A stretch of 64,000 bases of DNA, from assembly GCA_002707145.1 (NCBI GenBank), contig PAMD01000014.1:124001-188000 (forward strand), in the 5' to 3' direction. The notes under the pieces were generated by a model. The model was not told the origin of the DNA. It was given only the letters and a program-made list of their open reading frames with translations, and made no database searches. The DNA comes from Flavobacteriales bacterium. GTDB taxonomy: Bacteria > Bacteroidota > Bacteroidia > Flavobacteriales > UBA7430. Each line of letters opens with the position of its first letter. Position 1 is the first letter of the stretch. Below are positions 24,467 through 33,152 of the stretch, in pieces. Position numbers and translations under genes: made by a program.

Positions 24467-25198
24467 ATGCGAATCACTTTATATTTTTCCATTGCATTGC
24501 TATTAATCTCATCTTGCAAAGACGACCCAATTGAAGGTTGTATGGATTCCAATGCAGAAAACTTTATGCCCTCAGCCACGCAGCAGGACCAATCTTGCTT
24601 ATATCCTATTGAAGGATGCATTGATTCTGAAGCTTGTAATTTTAACGAGATGGCCGAAATTGATAATTCATCTTGTGAATACCCTATCCAAGGATACGAT
24701 TGTGAGGGAAATATATTTTTTCAAATTGGTGACACTCTAGAAGGAGGCATTGTTTTTTATGTAAATGAATCAAATGTTCACGGACTCTTATCGAGCAAAG
24801 TAGATTTAGGTAGTTTTGAGTGGGGATGTTATGACCAATACGTAATTGGAGCAGATGGTATCTCTCTAGGTTCTGGATTTCAAAACAGTTTATATGTAGT
24901 GAATGACAGCTGTAGTTCTTTTTTTAATGATAATCCCACAGCTGCTCAAAAATGTTTAGATTACGTTTACCAAGGGGACTCAGTTTGGTATCTACCCTCC
25001 CAATTAGAATTACTTCTAATGTACTCAAATATAGGACAAGGAAGTGAGGGAAATATTGGCGATTTCGCAAACAGCTTTTATTGGTCTTCCTCACAAAGTG
25101 ATTCCTCATCTGCTTACGCTATCTATTTTAATAATGGTGATATAGTCCCAGATTATAAAAATAGTGAAAATAGAGTTCGACCTATTAGGGCGTTTTAA
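24467..25198 (+). CDS. Lipoprotein with Cys repeats and Lcl/DUF1566-like C-terminal domain
   Basis: 243 residues with lipobox (LISSC, Cys 17). Two GC-D--A--NF repeats follow (GCMDSNAENF at 24 and GCIDSEACNF at 50), each ending in a Cys-Tyr-Pro. The remainder (IGDTLEGGIVFYVNESNVHGLL, WGCYDQYVIGADG, then YLPSQLELLLMY, FYWSSSQSDSSSAYAIYFNNGD and NRVRPIRAF) is the Lcl_C/FISUMP-like domain of surface proteins. Probably displayed at the outer membrane and perhaps binding glycans or proteins. No neighbours explain it. Confidence 0.78.
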   Translation: MRITLYFSIALLLISSCKDDPIEGCMDSNAENFMPSATQQDQSCLYPIEGCIDSEACNFNEMAEIDNSSCEYPIQGYDCEGNIFFQIGDTLEGGIVFYVNESNVHGLLSSKVDLGSFEWGCYDQYVIGADGISLGSGFQNSLYVVNDSCSSFFNDNPTAAQKCLDYVYQGDSVWYLPSQLELLLMYSNIGQGSEGNIGDFANSFYWSSSQSDSSSAYAIYFNNGDIVPDYKNSENRVRPIRAF

Positions 25199-25284
25199 AC
25201 TAAAAAAAGAGGCTTAACATAATCTGGAAAGAGCTTTAACCTAAATAATTCTGATTAGTCAAGTATTTACTTAAAGTGCGGTGA

Positions 25285-25848
25285 CTAAAAGCCAATATGA
25301 TTTTTAGTCAACTTAATGGCAATAGCTAGAAGAATAATTCCAAAAACTCGTCTTAGGACATTAATTCCACCTTTCCCCAATAATCGCTCAATTTTTCCCG
25401 TGGACTTTAGAATCAGATAGACAAAAACTAGGTTTAAGATTACCCCAACAACAATTTCATTGAAAGAATATGAAGATCGTAAAGAGATCAAAGTAGTTAA
25501 TGTCCCTGAACCGGCAATTAGGGGAAAAGCAATTGGAACAATACTTCCGGAAGTATCATTATGATCACTTTTAAACAACTCTATGTTTAAAATCATTTCT
25601 AAAGCTAAAAGAAAAATAACAAAAGCACCCGCCAGAGCAAATGATGCTACATCTATTCCTATAAGAGCTAACAGCTGTTCTCCAACAAAAAGAAATGTAA
25701 TCATTAGAAGTCCAGCAACAATTGTGGCTATTCCTGAATCTAAATGCCCCATTTTTGTCTTCAAAGACAAAATAATTGGAATAGATCCGAGAATATCAAT
25801 AACCGCAAAAAGAGTTAAAGTGATTGTAAGTGTATCATTAAAATTCAT
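25285..25848 (-). CDS. MarC-family integral membrane protein
   Basis: 187 residues with six hydrophobic helices. TLFAVIDILGSIPIILSLKT near the start, and GSIVPIAFPLIAGSGTLTTLISL mid-protein are the MarC (UPF0056) motifs. Despite the name no drug-efflux role has been shown for the family; transport function is unknown. It is the last gene of an aroB-aroA-marC operon, 5 bases after aroA. Complete. Confidence 0.9.
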   Translation of the reverse strand: MNFNDTLTITLTLFAVIDILGSIPIILSLKTKMGHLDSGIATIVAGLLMITFLFVGEQLLALIGIDVASFALAGAFVIFLLALEMILNIELFKSDHNDTSGSIVPIAFPLIAGSGTLTTLISLRSSYSFNEIVVGVILNLVFVYLILKSTGKIERLLGKGGINVLRRVFGIILLAIAIKLTKNHIGF

Positions 25849-25853
25849 AATAA

Positions 25854-27089
25854 TTATTTTAACAAATCTACTTTAAATGAAAGTAATTTCAAATCTTCCC
25901 AATAATGAGGATAAGACTTGATAACAACCTCGGCATCATCAATTAAAACACTTTTAACTTTTAAAGCCAAAGGGGCAAGAGACATGGCCATTCTGTGGTC
26001 TCCATGAGACTCGAAAATTAATTCTTTTGGGATTATTGAATCTCCAGGAAAGATTTCTATTCTATTTTGATCTTCGACTTTCACTTTTACACCTGTCTTT
26101 TCTAGTTCTTGTTTCAGCGCTTTTAGGCGATCTGTTTCTTTGAAAGAAAGATTATATAAGCCTTTTATATTTACATGAATACCCATACCTGTTGAAGTAG
26201 CTGCAATAGTTTGAGCCAAATCGGGACAAGATGTACAATCAAATTCAAGAAAGGAAGGCTTTGTAAAAAACACATCTTTAAAAATACAAAGCCGACCATT
26301 TTCTATGGAATATATCACACCAAAAGCGCTAAATAATTCACAGATTGTTTGATCACCCTGAACAGATTCTAGATCTACTATTTCCACGTATATTCTTCCA
26401 GAATTACTCAAAGCAACCAATTCAAAAAGATATGAAATCGAAGACCAATCAGACTCAACACGATAAGATCTGGAAACATATTCTCCTGGGAACACCCTAA
26501 TAAAATCTCCATTCCAAGAACTTTTTATCCCATAATCACTCATTAAATCTAGGGTCATCTGAATATATGGTGCAGAAATTAACGGACCAATTAAATGCAA
26601 ATCTAGTCCATTTTTCAAAACAGGAGCAATCATTAAAAGCGAAGAAACAAACTGGCTTGACAATCCTGAATCAATTGCTACCTCTCCACCCAAAAGTGGG
26701 CGGCCGCAAATTTTAAGTGGTGGAAAGCCTTCTTGTTCCAGATACTCAATATCTGCTCCTAAAAGTCTTAGGGCATTGACCAAATCATTGATAGGCCTTT
26801 TCTTCATTCGAGCAGAACCTGTCAAAGTGATTGTTTTTGAATTTACCGAATAATAAGAAGTTAAAAATCGAAAGGCAGTTCCTGCGTCTCCTACGTCTAT
26901 ATTTAATGCAGTCGATTGAATTGCCTCTTGAAGGACCAAAGTATCTTTGGCAGTAGATATATTTTCTATTGATTCATTGGAATCCGATAAAGCTTGAAAA
27001 ATTAAAATTCTATTGGAAATACTTTTTGAACCGGGCACATTCAATAAAGCATCAAAATCATTTTGACCTATTTCCAGATGGACTTTCAA
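25854..27089 (-). CDS. aroA: 3-phosphoshikimate 1-carboxyvinyltransferase (EPSP synthase)
   Basis: 411 residues. NVPGSKSISNRILIFQAL (substrate-binding Lys-Ser), DVGDAGTAFRFLTSYY, LTGSARMKKRPI, SGLSSQFVSSLLM and FKETDRLKALK, ESHGDHRMAMSL give the two-domain EPSP synthase signature. It joins shikimate-3-phosphate and PEP in aromatic amino acid synthesis. Overlaps aroB by four bases, so they are coupled. The GDAGTAFR segment has Ala where many bacterial enzymes have another residue (GNAGTA/GNSGTA), which is common in this phylum. Slightly shorter than the E. coli enzyme. Confidence 0.93.
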   Translation of the reverse strand: MKVHLEIGQNDFDALLNVPGSKSISNRILIFQALSDSNESIENISTAKDTLVLQEAIQSTALNIDVGDAGTAFRFLTSYYSVNSKTITLTGSARMKKRPINDLVNALRLLGADIEYLEQEGFPPLKICGRPLLGGEVAIDSGLSSQFVSSLLMIAPVLKNGLDLHLIGPLISAPYIQMTLDLMSDYGIKSSWNGDFIRVFPGEYVSRSYRVESDWSSISYLFELVALSNSGRIYVEIVDLESVQGDQTICELFSAFGVIYSIENGRLCIFKDVFFTKPSFLEFDCTSCPDLAQTIAATSTGMGIHVNIKGLYNLSFKETDRLKALKQELEKTGVKVKVEDQNRIEIFPGDSIIPKELIFESHGDHRMAMSLAPLALKVKSVLIDDAEVVIKSYPHYWEDLKLLSFKVDLLK

Positions 27090-28162
27090 GACAAGAAAAA
27101 ATTATACTTGTGTAATGCATCTTCAATCTCATCCGGCAAACAGCTTACATTTATTTCAGCTTTTCCTATAGATGACAACAGAGTGAAATTTATATGACCA
27201 TCAGTGTTTTTCTTATCTTGCTGCATCCATTTTAACAAATCAGAAAATTCAAACCTATCAATTTTTTCTAAAGTAAAAGCTGCTTCTAACTTATCAAGAA
27301 TATGAATACATTCCACCTCAGATAAAAACCCCCGTAACTTGGAAAGAAGAGTTTCTACAGCCATTCCCATAGCAATAGCTTCTCCATGAAACAAAACTCG
27401 ATTATTCTTCAAAGACTGACTTTCTATAGCATGCCCAATTGTGTGGCCAAAATTTAATATTTTACGGAGTCCTTTTTCCTCCCAATCAACTTGGACAATT
27501 TTGTTCTTAATCGAAATAGATCTGAATAAAATATCTTCAATATTAGGAATGTTATCGAGATCTAATTGGGTAATTAGATCCCAATATTCAACATCTGCAA
27601 TCAATGCATGTTTAAATACTTCTGCACATCCACTTAAAAAATGTCTCTTGGGCAGAGTTTGTAAAAATTTAGGATCTATAAGAACCATATCTGGATTTTT
27701 ATACAATCCAATCTGATTTTTATGTCCCTCAAAGTCTACCCCAAGCTTTCCTCCCACTGAAGCATCTACTTGAGACAAAAGTGTGGTTGGAATATGAAAA
27801 AAACGAAGCCCTCTTTTGTAAAGACTAGCTATAAATCCACCCATATCGCAAACTACCCCCCCACCGAGATTAATCACAATAGATTTTCGATCTGCTTGAG
27901 ACTCGCTGATAGTTTTCCAAACATCATAACATATAGATAGTGATTTACTTTGTTCTCCAGATTCAACTTCAATAAGTTCAGCTCCAATCAACATAGGTAC
28001 CAATCCTATCAGACGCGGAAGGCAGTATTTTGAGGAATTCTCATCACAGAAAATAAAAAAATTTGAATATTCGTCTTGAAAGTCTTCCAAGATGGAATTA
28101 AACTCATGTAAAACTTCTTCTCCAAGATAAATGGAATATGTGTCAGCTTGAATTTCTTTCAA
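27086..28162 (-). CDS. aroB: 3-dehydroquinate synthase
   Basis: 358 residues. SIVINLGGGVVCDMGGFIASLYKRGLRFFHIPTTLLSQVDASVGGK is the NAD- and zinc-site signature, followed by GCAEVFKHALI, ILNFGHTIGHAIES and HGEAIAMGM with the metal-binding His. Second step of the shikimate pathway (DAHP to dehydroquinate). First gene of the aroBA-marC operon with a good -7 element 22 bases upstream. No defects. Confidence 0.94.
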   Translation of the reverse strand: MKEIQADTYSIYLGEEVLHEFNSILEDFQDEYSNFFIFCDENSSKYCLPRLIGLVPMLIGAELIEVESGEQSKSLSICYDVWKTISESQADRKSIVINLGGGVVCDMGGFIASLYKRGLRFFHIPTTLLSQVDASVGGKLGVDFEGHKNQIGLYKNPDMVLIDPKFLQTLPKRHFLSGCAEVFKHALIADVEYWDLITQLDLDNIPNIEDILFRSISIKNKIVQVDWEEKGLRKILNFGHTIGHAIESQSLKNNRVLFHGEAIAMGMAVETLLSKLRGFLSEVECIHILDKLEAAFTLEKIDRFEFSDLLKWMQQDKKNTDGHINFTLLSSIGKAEINVSCLPDEIEDALHKYNFFLS

Positions 28163-28184
28163 AACATTCTTTTAATAAAAATAA

Positions 28185-28192
28185 CAAAGATA
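28185..28192 (-). promoter_or_regulatory. -7 promoter element of aroB
   Basis: Minus-strand TATCTTTG, a perfect TAnnTTTG, 22 bases before the aroB ATG. No clear -33 element. Confidence 0.45.
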
Positions 28193-28321
28193 AATATTCG
28201 TGGAAATATAGTTCCATTAATAGGTTTTCTTTCTGTAGAAACTTAAATTTAACATGAACAAAAATAAAATAAATACTTAAATTTGAATTAAAATGGGTTC
28301 CAAAAACAGATCATTATTTCA

Positions 28322-28329
28322 TATATTTG
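28322..28329 (+). promoter_or_regulatory. -7 promoter element of the proline dehydrogenase gene
   Basis: TATATTTG matches the consensus and is 18 bases before ATG 28348. Its position argues against the upstream TTG start at 28327, which lies inside it. Confidence 0.45.
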
Positions 28330-28347
28330 AGGCTCAAATATAATACT

Positions 28348-29508
28348 ATGTCATCCTTTAATAACACGGAAATTGCTTTTCAATCGAAGTCGAAATTTCA
28401 ACTTTACAAAGCATATTATCTTTTTAAGGTCTTAGGTAATTCTAGTATTTCTAAATTTGGAACTCTTATATCTAAAGTCTCATTAAAGTTTAATCTACCT
28501 ATTACAAGACTCATAAAAAAAACAGTCTTCCAACAGTTTTGTGGCGGAGAAAATCTGGATGAATGTTCTCAAACCATCAAATCTTTATCAAAGTATAATA
28601 TTAAATCTATCTTGGATTATTCTGTTGAAGGAAAGTCGACTGAATCGGATTTTAAACAGACAGTGAATGAAGTTCTGATCAATTTAGACTTAGCTAAAAA
28701 TAATGAGCATATTCCATTTGTAGTTTTCAAATGTACTGGTATTGGTCGAGCTCAACTGCTAGAAAAGATTAATTTAGGGCATTCACTAACAAGCAAAGAA
28801 CAAGAGGAATATACTCGTATACTTCACCGAATGGATAAGATATGTAAAAAAGCTCATCATCTGATGGTTCCTGTTATGATTGATGCGGAAGAAAGTTGGA
28901 TACAAGACACTATCGATCAAATGACACTTAACCTTATTAAGGTCTACAACAAAGAACTTGCTATTGTATATAATACTTGTCAATTTTATAGACACGACCG
29001 ACTCAATTACTTCAAAGAATTACATTTAAATTCTATTGAAAATGGCTTTTTTATAGGAATTAAATTTGTTCGAGGAGCTTATATGGAGAAAGAGCGAGAT
29101 CGTGCAAAAAAAATAGGATATAAAAGTCCTATCCAGAAAAATAAACTAGCTACAGACCGAGATTTTGATCTCGCACTAAAATATGCTTGTGAACATATTC
29201 ACGGAATTTCTATCTGTGTAGGCTCCCACAACGAAGCAAGCTCTTTACTTCTGATTGAGTTAATGGAAAAATATAAGATTAAAAAAAATAGTCCCAAAGT
29301 CTATTTTGCTCAGCTTTTGGGCATGAGTGACCACATTAGCTTTAATTTGGCAAGCAACGGATTCAATACCGTTAAATATGTACCCTATGGTCCTGTAAAA
29401 GAAGTCCTTCCTTATTTGATTAGAAGAGCTGAAGAAAATACTTCTATTACCGGGCAAACTGGAAGAGAACTTGGTCTAATCATGGAAGAAATAAAAAGAA
29501 GATCTTAA
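28348..29508 (+). CDS. Proline dehydrogenase
   Basis: 386 residues from ATG 28348. ILDYSVEGK, FVVFKCTGIG, VPVMIDAEESWIQ, YNTCQFYR, GIKFVRGAYMEKER, SICVGSHNEAS, VYFAQLLGMSD, YVPYGPVKEVLPYLIRRAEEN are the TIM-barrel motifs of monofunctional PRODH, with the Arg-Arg near the C-terminus that binds proline. Oxidises proline to P5C with FAD, passing electrons to quinones. Family-typical Bacteroidetes length. The P5C dehydrogenase is not nearby. It stands alone, with its own promoter. Confidence 0.92.
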   Translation: MSSFNNTEIAFQSKSKFQLYKAYYLFKVLGNSSISKFGTLISKVSLKFNLPITRLIKKTVFQQFCGGENLDECSQTIKSLSKYNIKSILDYSVEGKSTESDFKQTVNEVLINLDLAKNNEHIPFVVFKCTGIGRAQLLEKINLGHSLTSKEQEEYTRILHRMDKICKKAHHLMVPVMIDAEESWIQDTIDQMTLNLIKVYNKELAIVYNTCQFYRHDRLNYFKELHLNSIENGFFIGIKFVRGAYMEKERDRAKKIGYKSPIQKNKLATDRDFDLALKYACEHIHGISICVGSHNEASSLLLIELMEKYKIKKNSPKVYFAQLLGMSDHISFNLASNGFNTVKYVPYGPVKEVLPYLIRRAEENTSITGQTGRELGLIMEEIKRRS

Positions 29509-29515
29509 ACACAAA

Positions 29516-29896
29516 CTAAGGACAATAACAATCTAAGCCACTTATGAAGCTAAGTGTAGATAAACTATCGCAATCTAAAATAACAAAGGAGCTAAAAATT
29601 TGACCTTTGACTTTTATCGAATACTTCGGACAGTGACGCTGAATATCACTGGCTCCAAAATCTACCTCCATAGAGGCTTCTTGAAATAACTCTGTAAAAT
29701 CATCGATGTTGATTCCCAAGCAATCTAAATGACACTTTGCGAGGGGTAATATGGCTAAATTTTGATTTCGAAGATATTTTAATGTACGAGCATTTGGAAA
29801 ATACGAAAAATCAATTTCCCTGTCTCCAAAAAAAAAGAGAGAAATCATGATGCCTAAACCGACCCCAACAAGATAAATGAAAAAACGTCTCAACAA
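29516..29896 (-). CDS. Uncharacterised membrane-anchored protein with C-terminal Cys motif
   Basis: 126 residues: an N-terminal membrane anchor (FFIYLVGVGLGIMISLFFFG), then a soluble domain beginning FSYFPNARTLKYLRNQ, with CHLDC in the middle and a C-terminal GLDCYCP. I do not recognise it with certainty; it resembles short conserved Bacteroidetes proteins of unknown function (DUF4258-like). It is 18 bases after ald and so the fourth gene of the porX operon. The paired Cys suggest metal binding or a disulphide. Confidence 0.65.
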   Translation of the reverse strand: MLRRFFIYLVGVGLGIMISLFFFGDREIDFSYFPNARTLKYLRNQNLAILPLAKCHLDCLGINIDDFTELFQEASMEVDFGASDIQRHCPKYSIKVKGQIFSSFVILDCDSLSTLSFISGLDCYCP

Positions 29897-29914
29897 GCTA
29901 AAAAAAATTAAATA

Positions 29915-31126
29915 TTAATGTCCTAAAAGTAGTTTGATTTCCTTGGAAGGAAGATCAAACCATTGACCTATTCCTTTGTTTGTAAGAATTCCATTATAAA
30001 CATAAACACCACCTCTTATATTAGTTGATCGCAGTAACATCCCTTTAACTCCACCACCATTTCCTACTTCAAGTAATAAAGGAGCAAGTATATTACTCAA
30101 TGAAAAAGAAGCCGTTTTTGATACCCTTGAGGCAATATTTGGCACACAATAATGTATGACATCATATTTGGTGAAAATGGGTGTTTCATGGCTAGTAACC
30201 TCAGAAGTCTCAAAGCAACCGCCCTGATCAATACTTACATCGACAATAACTGACTTAGGTTTCATCATCTTAACCATTTCATCAGAAATAACACATGGTG
30301 TCCGTCCATCCATAGCCCTAAGTGCACCAATTGCAACATCTGCTCTTCTCAAAGCTTTTTCTAAAACTTTTGGTTGTAAAATTGAAGTAGCAACAGGCAG
30401 GTGTATATCATTTTGTAAACGCCTTAGTCTAGCGATTGAATTGTCAAAAACCTTCACTGACGCACCCAATGCAATTGCAGTTCTAGACGCATATTCAGCA
30501 ACTGTTCCCGCACCAATAATGACAACCTGTGTAGGACTAACGCCGGGAATCCCACCCATTAGCATTCCCTTTCCGCCAGCAGTTGTATTAAGCAATTCAG
30601 AGGCAATTAAAATAGATGAGTTCCCAGCAATTTCACTCATTGACTGGACAATTGAAAAAGCTTTTGTTTCATCTTGAATATAATCAAAAGCAACTGCAGT
30701 AACTTTTTTCTCCATGAGCTTCTTAAAATAATCACTTGTCCGCGTTTTTAATTGCAAGGCAGAAATAAGACATTGATTGTGTTTTAAATAGTCCAATTCT
30801 TCGATGGAAGGAGGAAGTACCTTAAGGATTATATCTGCATAGTAAACTTCTTTAACATTCAAACAAATTTTAGCTCCCGCATCACTGTATTCTTTGTCAG
30901 TAAAAAAACTTGCCATCCCAGCTCCTTTCTCTAAATATACTTTATGTCCATTGCTCACCAATAGACCTACGGCCTCTGGAACTAGAGGAACTCTCTTTTC
31001 TTGAAAAGCTCTTTCTTTAGGGATTCCAATAAACAATAACTGACTCTTATTAGATAACTCCAAAACTTCGGGCTGGGGCATTAGGAACTCCTCTTTCAAA
31101 AAACTTAAAATTTCAGGTTTACTCAT
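29915..31126 (-). CDS. ald: Alanine dehydrogenase
   Basis: 403 residues. GIPKERAFQEKRVPLVPEAVGLLV is the substrate site, with MSEIAGNSSI and GGIPGVSPTQVVIIGAGTVAEYASRTAIALGASVKVFDN the NAD-binding Rossmann fold, and later VIVDVSIDQGGCFE and YCVPNIASRVSKTASFSLSN. Interconverts alanine and pyruvate with ammonium. Some Bacteroidetes annotations call the same sequence NAD(P) transhydrogenase alpha-like, but the length and GGxPGVxP match alanine dehydrogenase. Overlaps tsaE by one base. Confidence 0.88.
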   Translation of the reverse strand: MSKPEILSFLKEEFLMPQPEVLELSNKSQLLFIGIPKERAFQEKRVPLVPEAVGLLVSNGHKVYLEKGAGMASFFTDKEYSDAGAKICLNVKEVYYADIILKVLPPSIEELDYLKHNQCLISALQLKTRTSDYFKKLMEKKVTAVAFDYIQDETKAFSIVQSMSEIAGNSSILIASELLNTTAGGKGMLMGGIPGVSPTQVVIIGAGTVAEYASRTAIALGASVKVFDNSIARLRRLQNDIHLPVATSILQPKVLEKALRRADVAIGALRAMDGRTPCVISDEMVKMMKPKSVIVDVSIDQGGCFETSEVTSHETPIFTKYDVIHYCVPNIASRVSKTASFSLSNILAPLLLEVGNGGGVKGMLLRSTNIRGGVYVYNGILTNKGIGQWFDLPSKEIKLLLGH

Positions 31127-31551
31127 TATTCAGTTTCCGTTTCTTGGATGGTAAATATACGTTTATTACCGAGCGTCTCGATATAAATTCGTAAATGCTT
31201 TTGATATAGTAAGTTATGGATTTTTTCCGGCCACTCTATAAAACAATAGTGATCTGAATAAAAATAATCTTCATAACCAATATCAAAGGCCTCTTCAATA
31301 GATTTTAGCCTATAAAAATCAAAATGGTAAATTATTTCTCCCTCCACTGCTCGATATTCATTAACTAAAGCATAAGTTGGACTACAGACTTGGGTTTTAT
31401 TGACACCCAGTTTATCACAAAGACACTTAATAAGTGTCGTCTTCCCTACTCCCATTTCCCCGTAAAAAAGTATAGTTTTGGTGGAGTAATTTTTCAGAAC
31501 TTGTGATGCCAAATCTGGCAATTCGGATAAGTGTTCAATAGATATCTTCAT
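31126..31551 (-). CDS. tsaE: tRNA threonylcarbamoyladenosine ATPase subunit
   Basis: 141 residues, the usual size. P-loop FYGEMGVGKTTLIKCLCDKLG, switch VCSPTYALVNEY, IYHFDFYRLKSIEEAFDIGYEDYF and CFIEWPEKI identify TsaE, the ATPase that supports t6A37 modification of tRNAs reading ANN codons. It sits between porX and ald with no gap on either side. Essential in many bacteria. No oddities. Confidence 0.95.
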   Translation of the reverse strand: MKISIEHLSELPDLASQVLKNYSTKTILFYGEMGVGKTTLIKCLCDKLGVNKTQVCSPTYALVNEYRAVEGEIIYHFDFYRLKSIEEAFDIGYEDYFYSDHYCFIEWPEKIHNLLYQKHLRIYIETLGNKRIFTIQETETE

Positions 31552-33102
31552 TTACTTTGGAGACAAACGAACAAAGGGACAAACCATTTCTTCAAGAGAA
31601 ATACCACCGTGCTGATAAGTATCTTTAAAATATTTGACAAAATAATTATAATTATTCGGATAAGTTAAATAAACATTTTCTTTTGCAAAGATAAATTTTG
31701 AACTCAAATTTGCAGCAGGCAAAAAGAATTGTTGAGGATCCTCCATAACCATGACATCTTTTGGCTGATACTGTAGTCTTTTCCCTGTTTTATATCTCAA
31801 ATTAGAAGATGTCTCTTTATCCCCTAAGACCTTTGAAGGCACACCGACATTGATGGTTCCATGATCTGTAGTAATGAATAATTGAGAACCACTATCAGCA
31901 ATTTTTTTCAGCATATCAAGCAAAGAAGAGTTTTCAAACCAGGTTCGAGTTAATGCTCTGTATGATTTATCATTGCCTGCTAACTCTCTTATCATTTCCA
32001 TTTCTGTTTTTGCGTGAGACAACATATCGACAAAGTTATATACAATTACGTTTAGGTCATTTTGAAGTAAATTACTAAACTGATCGACGAGTCGAGATCC
32101 AAATTGCTGTTGCACTACTTTACTATAACTTATTTTTTTGTCCGAAAGACCCAATCGCTCCATTTGATCTTCTAAAAACTCTTTTTCATGCAAGTTTTTA
32201 CCTCCTTCTTCGTGGTCATTTTTCCAGAGATGAGGAAATCGTTTAGAAAGAGCCAAAGGGCTTAATCCAGAGAAAATTGAGTTTCTAGAATATTGAGTTG
32301 CTGTGGGAAGAATACTACAAAAACTTGATTCCTCGTCAATAGAAAACCACTCCTCTACAATAGGTTGAAGTATTTTCCATTGATCATATCGAAGATTGTC
32401 AATCAAAATAAAAAAATCAGAGCGATGATTTGAAAGATAAGGAATAACCTTTTCTTTGATTAAAGTGTGAGAAAGTATAGGCTTTTCCTCTCCTTCTTTC
32501 AACCAAGATTCATAATTAGTTTTCACATATTTAAAAAACTGCGCATTTGCCTCTGCTTTCTGCATCTCGAGGATCTCAACCATTCCTGAAGAATCAATTT
32601 GATCTATTTCTAATTCCCAATGTACTAAATGATGGTAAATTAAAAACCAATCATTTAGACTCCTTGCCTCCATAATAGATTGGCTAATTTGTCTAAACTC
32701 TTTTTGATAACTGGTGGTTACTTTGTCATTTACAAGTCTCTTTGAGTCTAGATTTTTTTTTAGTGAAAGTAAAATCTGATTTGGATTTACTGGTTTGATA
32801 AGATAATCTGAAATTTTGGAACCTAGAGCTTCCTCCATAATGTATTCTTCTTCACTTTTTGTGATCATGACCACAGGAATATTATGCTGCTCATATATTC
32901 GTTCTAAGGTTTCTAAACCAGATAAGCCAGGCATATTTTCATCTAAAAAGATAATTTCAAACGTATGATTGTCTAAATATTCAAGGGCGTCTTCCCCGTT
33001 ATTAGCTGTACTAACCTCATAACCTTTAGCTTGAAGAAATATGATATGTGGCTTTAATAATTCAATCTCGTCATCCACCCAAAGTATCCTAACTTTTTCC
33101 AT
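31552..33102 (-). CDS. porX: PorX-type response regulator with PglZ domain
   Basis: 516 residues. A receiver domain (ILWVDDEIELLKPHI, phospho-acceptor Asp 54 in FLDENMPGLSG, Lys in SDYLIKPVNPNQ) is joined to a PglZ alkaline-phosphatase-superfamily domain (FFILIDNLRYDQW, NSIFSGLSPLALSKRFPHLW, FITTDHGTINVGVP, HGGISLEEMVCPF). This is PorX, which with PorY controls type IX secretion and can cleave phospho-oligonucleotides. Leads the porX-tsaE-ald operon. It fits the type IX tail seen on the protease inhibitor in this window. Confidence 0.94.
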   Translation of the reverse strand: MEKVRILWVDDEIELLKPHIIFLQAKGYEVSTANNGEDALEYLDNHTFEIIFLDENMPGLSGLETLERIYEQHNIPVVMITKSEEEYIMEEALGSKISDYLIKPVNPNQILLSLKKNLDSKRLVNDKVTTSYQKEFRQISQSIMEARSLNDWFLIYHHLVHWELEIDQIDSSGMVEILEMQKAEANAQFFKYVKTNYESWLKEGEEKPILSHTLIKEKVIPYLSNHRSDFFILIDNLRYDQWKILQPIVEEWFSIDEESSFCSILPTATQYSRNSIFSGLSPLALSKRFPHLWKNDHEEGGKNLHEKEFLEDQMERLGLSDKKISYSKVVQQQFGSRLVDQFSNLLQNDLNVIVYNFVDMLSHAKTEMEMIRELAGNDKSYRALTRTWFENSSLLDMLKKIADSGSQLFITTDHGTINVGVPSKVLGDKETSSNLRYKTGKRLQYQPKDVMVMEDPQQFFLPAANLSSKFIFAKENVYLTYPNNYNYFVKYFKDTYQHGGISLEEMVCPFVRLSPK

Positions 33103-33152
33103 AGATATTTAGTAATTTCGTTCTACAAACTAATAGTTTAAAATTAATAAAA

